From NCBI RefSeq assembly GCF_028471905.1, contig NZ_CP116902.1, positions 51,001-115,000 of the forward strand: a DNA stretch of 64,000 nt, given 5' to 3'. The DNA is from Aneurinibacillus uraniidurans (GTDB lineage: Bacteria; Bacillota; Bacilli; Aneurinibacillales; Aneurinibacillaceae). Positions 63,565 through 64,000 of the stretch are shown piece after piece. A model generated the notes under the pieces. The model was not told the origin of the DNA. It saw only the letters and a program-made list of their open reading frames with translations, and did no database searches. Positions within the stretch are counted from its first letter, which is position 1, and each line of letters opens with the position of its first letter. The position numbers were made by a program, and so were the translations under genes.

Positions 63565-63592
63565 TTGCAAGTAAATGAAACGGTGTTATGAT
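63565..63592 (+). promoter_or_regulatory. sigma-A promoter of steT
   Basis: TTGCAA (63565-63570), a 16-nt spacer and TATGAT (63587-63592) lie about 50 nt before the steT start. The rest of the 297-nt gap upstream (63347-63643) holds no gene and no other element I could assign. Confidence 0.55.
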
Positions 63593-63643
63593 ACAGGTGT
63601 ACTTATTGAGTAGACATATGTTTTTGTGAGGTGAACAAAATTT

Positions 63644-64000
63644 ATGAATATGACAGAAAATCAGCTGCGGAAGGAAATTGGCTTTACAGTAGCAGTTTCT
63701 CTTGTAATTGGTACGGTAATTGGTTCAGGCGTATTTATGAAACCTGGTATTGTTATCACATCAGCAGGTGGCTCAACGATGGCGTTGTGGGCATGGGTGC
63801 TTGGTGGTATTATCACACTTGCCGGTGGACTGACAGTGGCAGAGATTAGCTCGCAGATTCCGAAGACAGGTGGTTTGTATGTATACCTGGAAGAAGTGTA
63901 CGGGAAAGTATGGGGCTTCTTAAGTGGCTGGGTACAGGCAATTGTATATGGGCCAGCGATTATTGCGGCACTGGGCTTGTACTTTGGTATGCTATTTGTA
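63644..64000 (+). CDS. steT: serine/threonine exchanger SteT, 5' part
   Basis: An APC-family transporter cut by the window end after 119 codons. The visible part starts MNMTENQLRKEIGFTVAVSL and has VIGTVIGSGVFMKPG (the APC substrate-binding GSG loop), then LAGGLTVAEISSQIPKTGGL. It continues in GWVQAIVYGPAIIAALGLYF, matching Bacillus subtilis SteT (YkbA) closely. SteT exchanges serine and threonine. GAGGTGA lies before the ATG. A different frame open from 63631 has no family match. Confidence 0.85.
   Translation, partial: MNMTENQLRKEIGFTVAVSLVIGTVIGSGVFMKPGIVITSAGGSTMALWAWVLGGIITLAGGLTVAEISSQIPKTGGLYVYLEEVYGKVWGFLSGWVQAIVYGPAIIAALGLYFGMLFV

Noticed and set aside
63631..63849. Frame starting at 63631 near the right end
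   Set aside because: Its translation has no family resemblance, whereas the frame starting at 63644 gives a clear SteT N-terminus with a good ribosome binding site.

Overview
The window comes from a low-to-medium GC, spore-forming member of the Bacillales. The evidence is an SspH-type small acid-soluble spore protein, a Spo0M homologue, a four-gene QoxABCD quinol oxidase, a GltC-type regulator, a CidABR module and strong AGGAGG-type ribosome binding sites with frequent TTG/GTG starts. The SLH-anchored surface protein and repeat-rich exported proteins fit the Brevibacillus/Aneurinibacillus/Paenibacillus side of the order. That placement is an inference, not a measurement. No rRNA, tRNA, CRISPR array, insertion sequence or prophage was seen; the region reads as ordinary chromosome with several unusual local features.

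Layout. 1-9.6 kb: a transmembrane chemoreceptor; a divergent DMT transporter/MocR regulator pair; a tandem segmental duplication carrying two TM2-domain gene pairs and a broken second copy of the MocR gene; a cidA-cidB operon with its divergent LysR regulator; sspH; a DUF2892 protein. 9.6-17.2 kb: a GT-like/ManC sugar-nucleotide pair, an ECF sigma/DUF4179 anti-sigma pair and an OmpR-type two-component system. 17.2-24.1 kb: a TPR-like protein, two divergently transcribed exported repeat proteins (one with SLH domains) and a cyclic-nucleotide-binding/CPBP fusion. 24.2-31.5 kb: gdhA with a divergent gltC, a DEAD-box helicase, ywbE, hrpB and ctaM. 31.9-41.1 kb: the qoxABCD operon, then a GntR regulator and a complete branched-chain amino-acid-type ABC operon (livJHMGF). 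41.1-52.9 kb: a Ktr potassium channel subunit, a transglutaminase/Big_2 surface protein, ttcA-like, spo0M, a divergent IF-3 paralogue, purT, a TetR/SDR/DUF72 cluster and pdxK. 52.9-64 kb: a soluble chemoreceptor, a three-gene membrane/TPR/AAA+ operon, putP, msrAB, a zinc-ribbon/TcaA-like three-gene cluster, a peroxiredoxin and the start of steT, which runs off the window.

How the genes work together. Several regulator-target pairs have visible candidate operators: paired ACCGGT palindromes between the MocR and DMT genes, an ATCTA-N7-TAGAT palindrome between gdhA and gltC, a 20-bp palindrome over the -35 box of the liv operon downstream of its GntR gene, PurR-like boxes before purT, and phased TTAAGAA repeats before the two-component system. 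Respiratory assembly (ctaM) lies back-to-back with qoxABCD. Cell-envelope functions (SLH protein, Big_2 proteins, ManC, TcaA-like, CidAB, the ECF and two-component systems) are over-represented.

Best candidates for undescribed biology are the membrane/TPR/TPR-AAA+ operon at 53.9-56.4 kb, the CNB-CPBP fusion that has lost the first glutamate of the protease motif, the divergent IF-3 paralogue, the TM2 segmental duplication, and the zinc-ribbon cluster at 59.2-62.6 kb.
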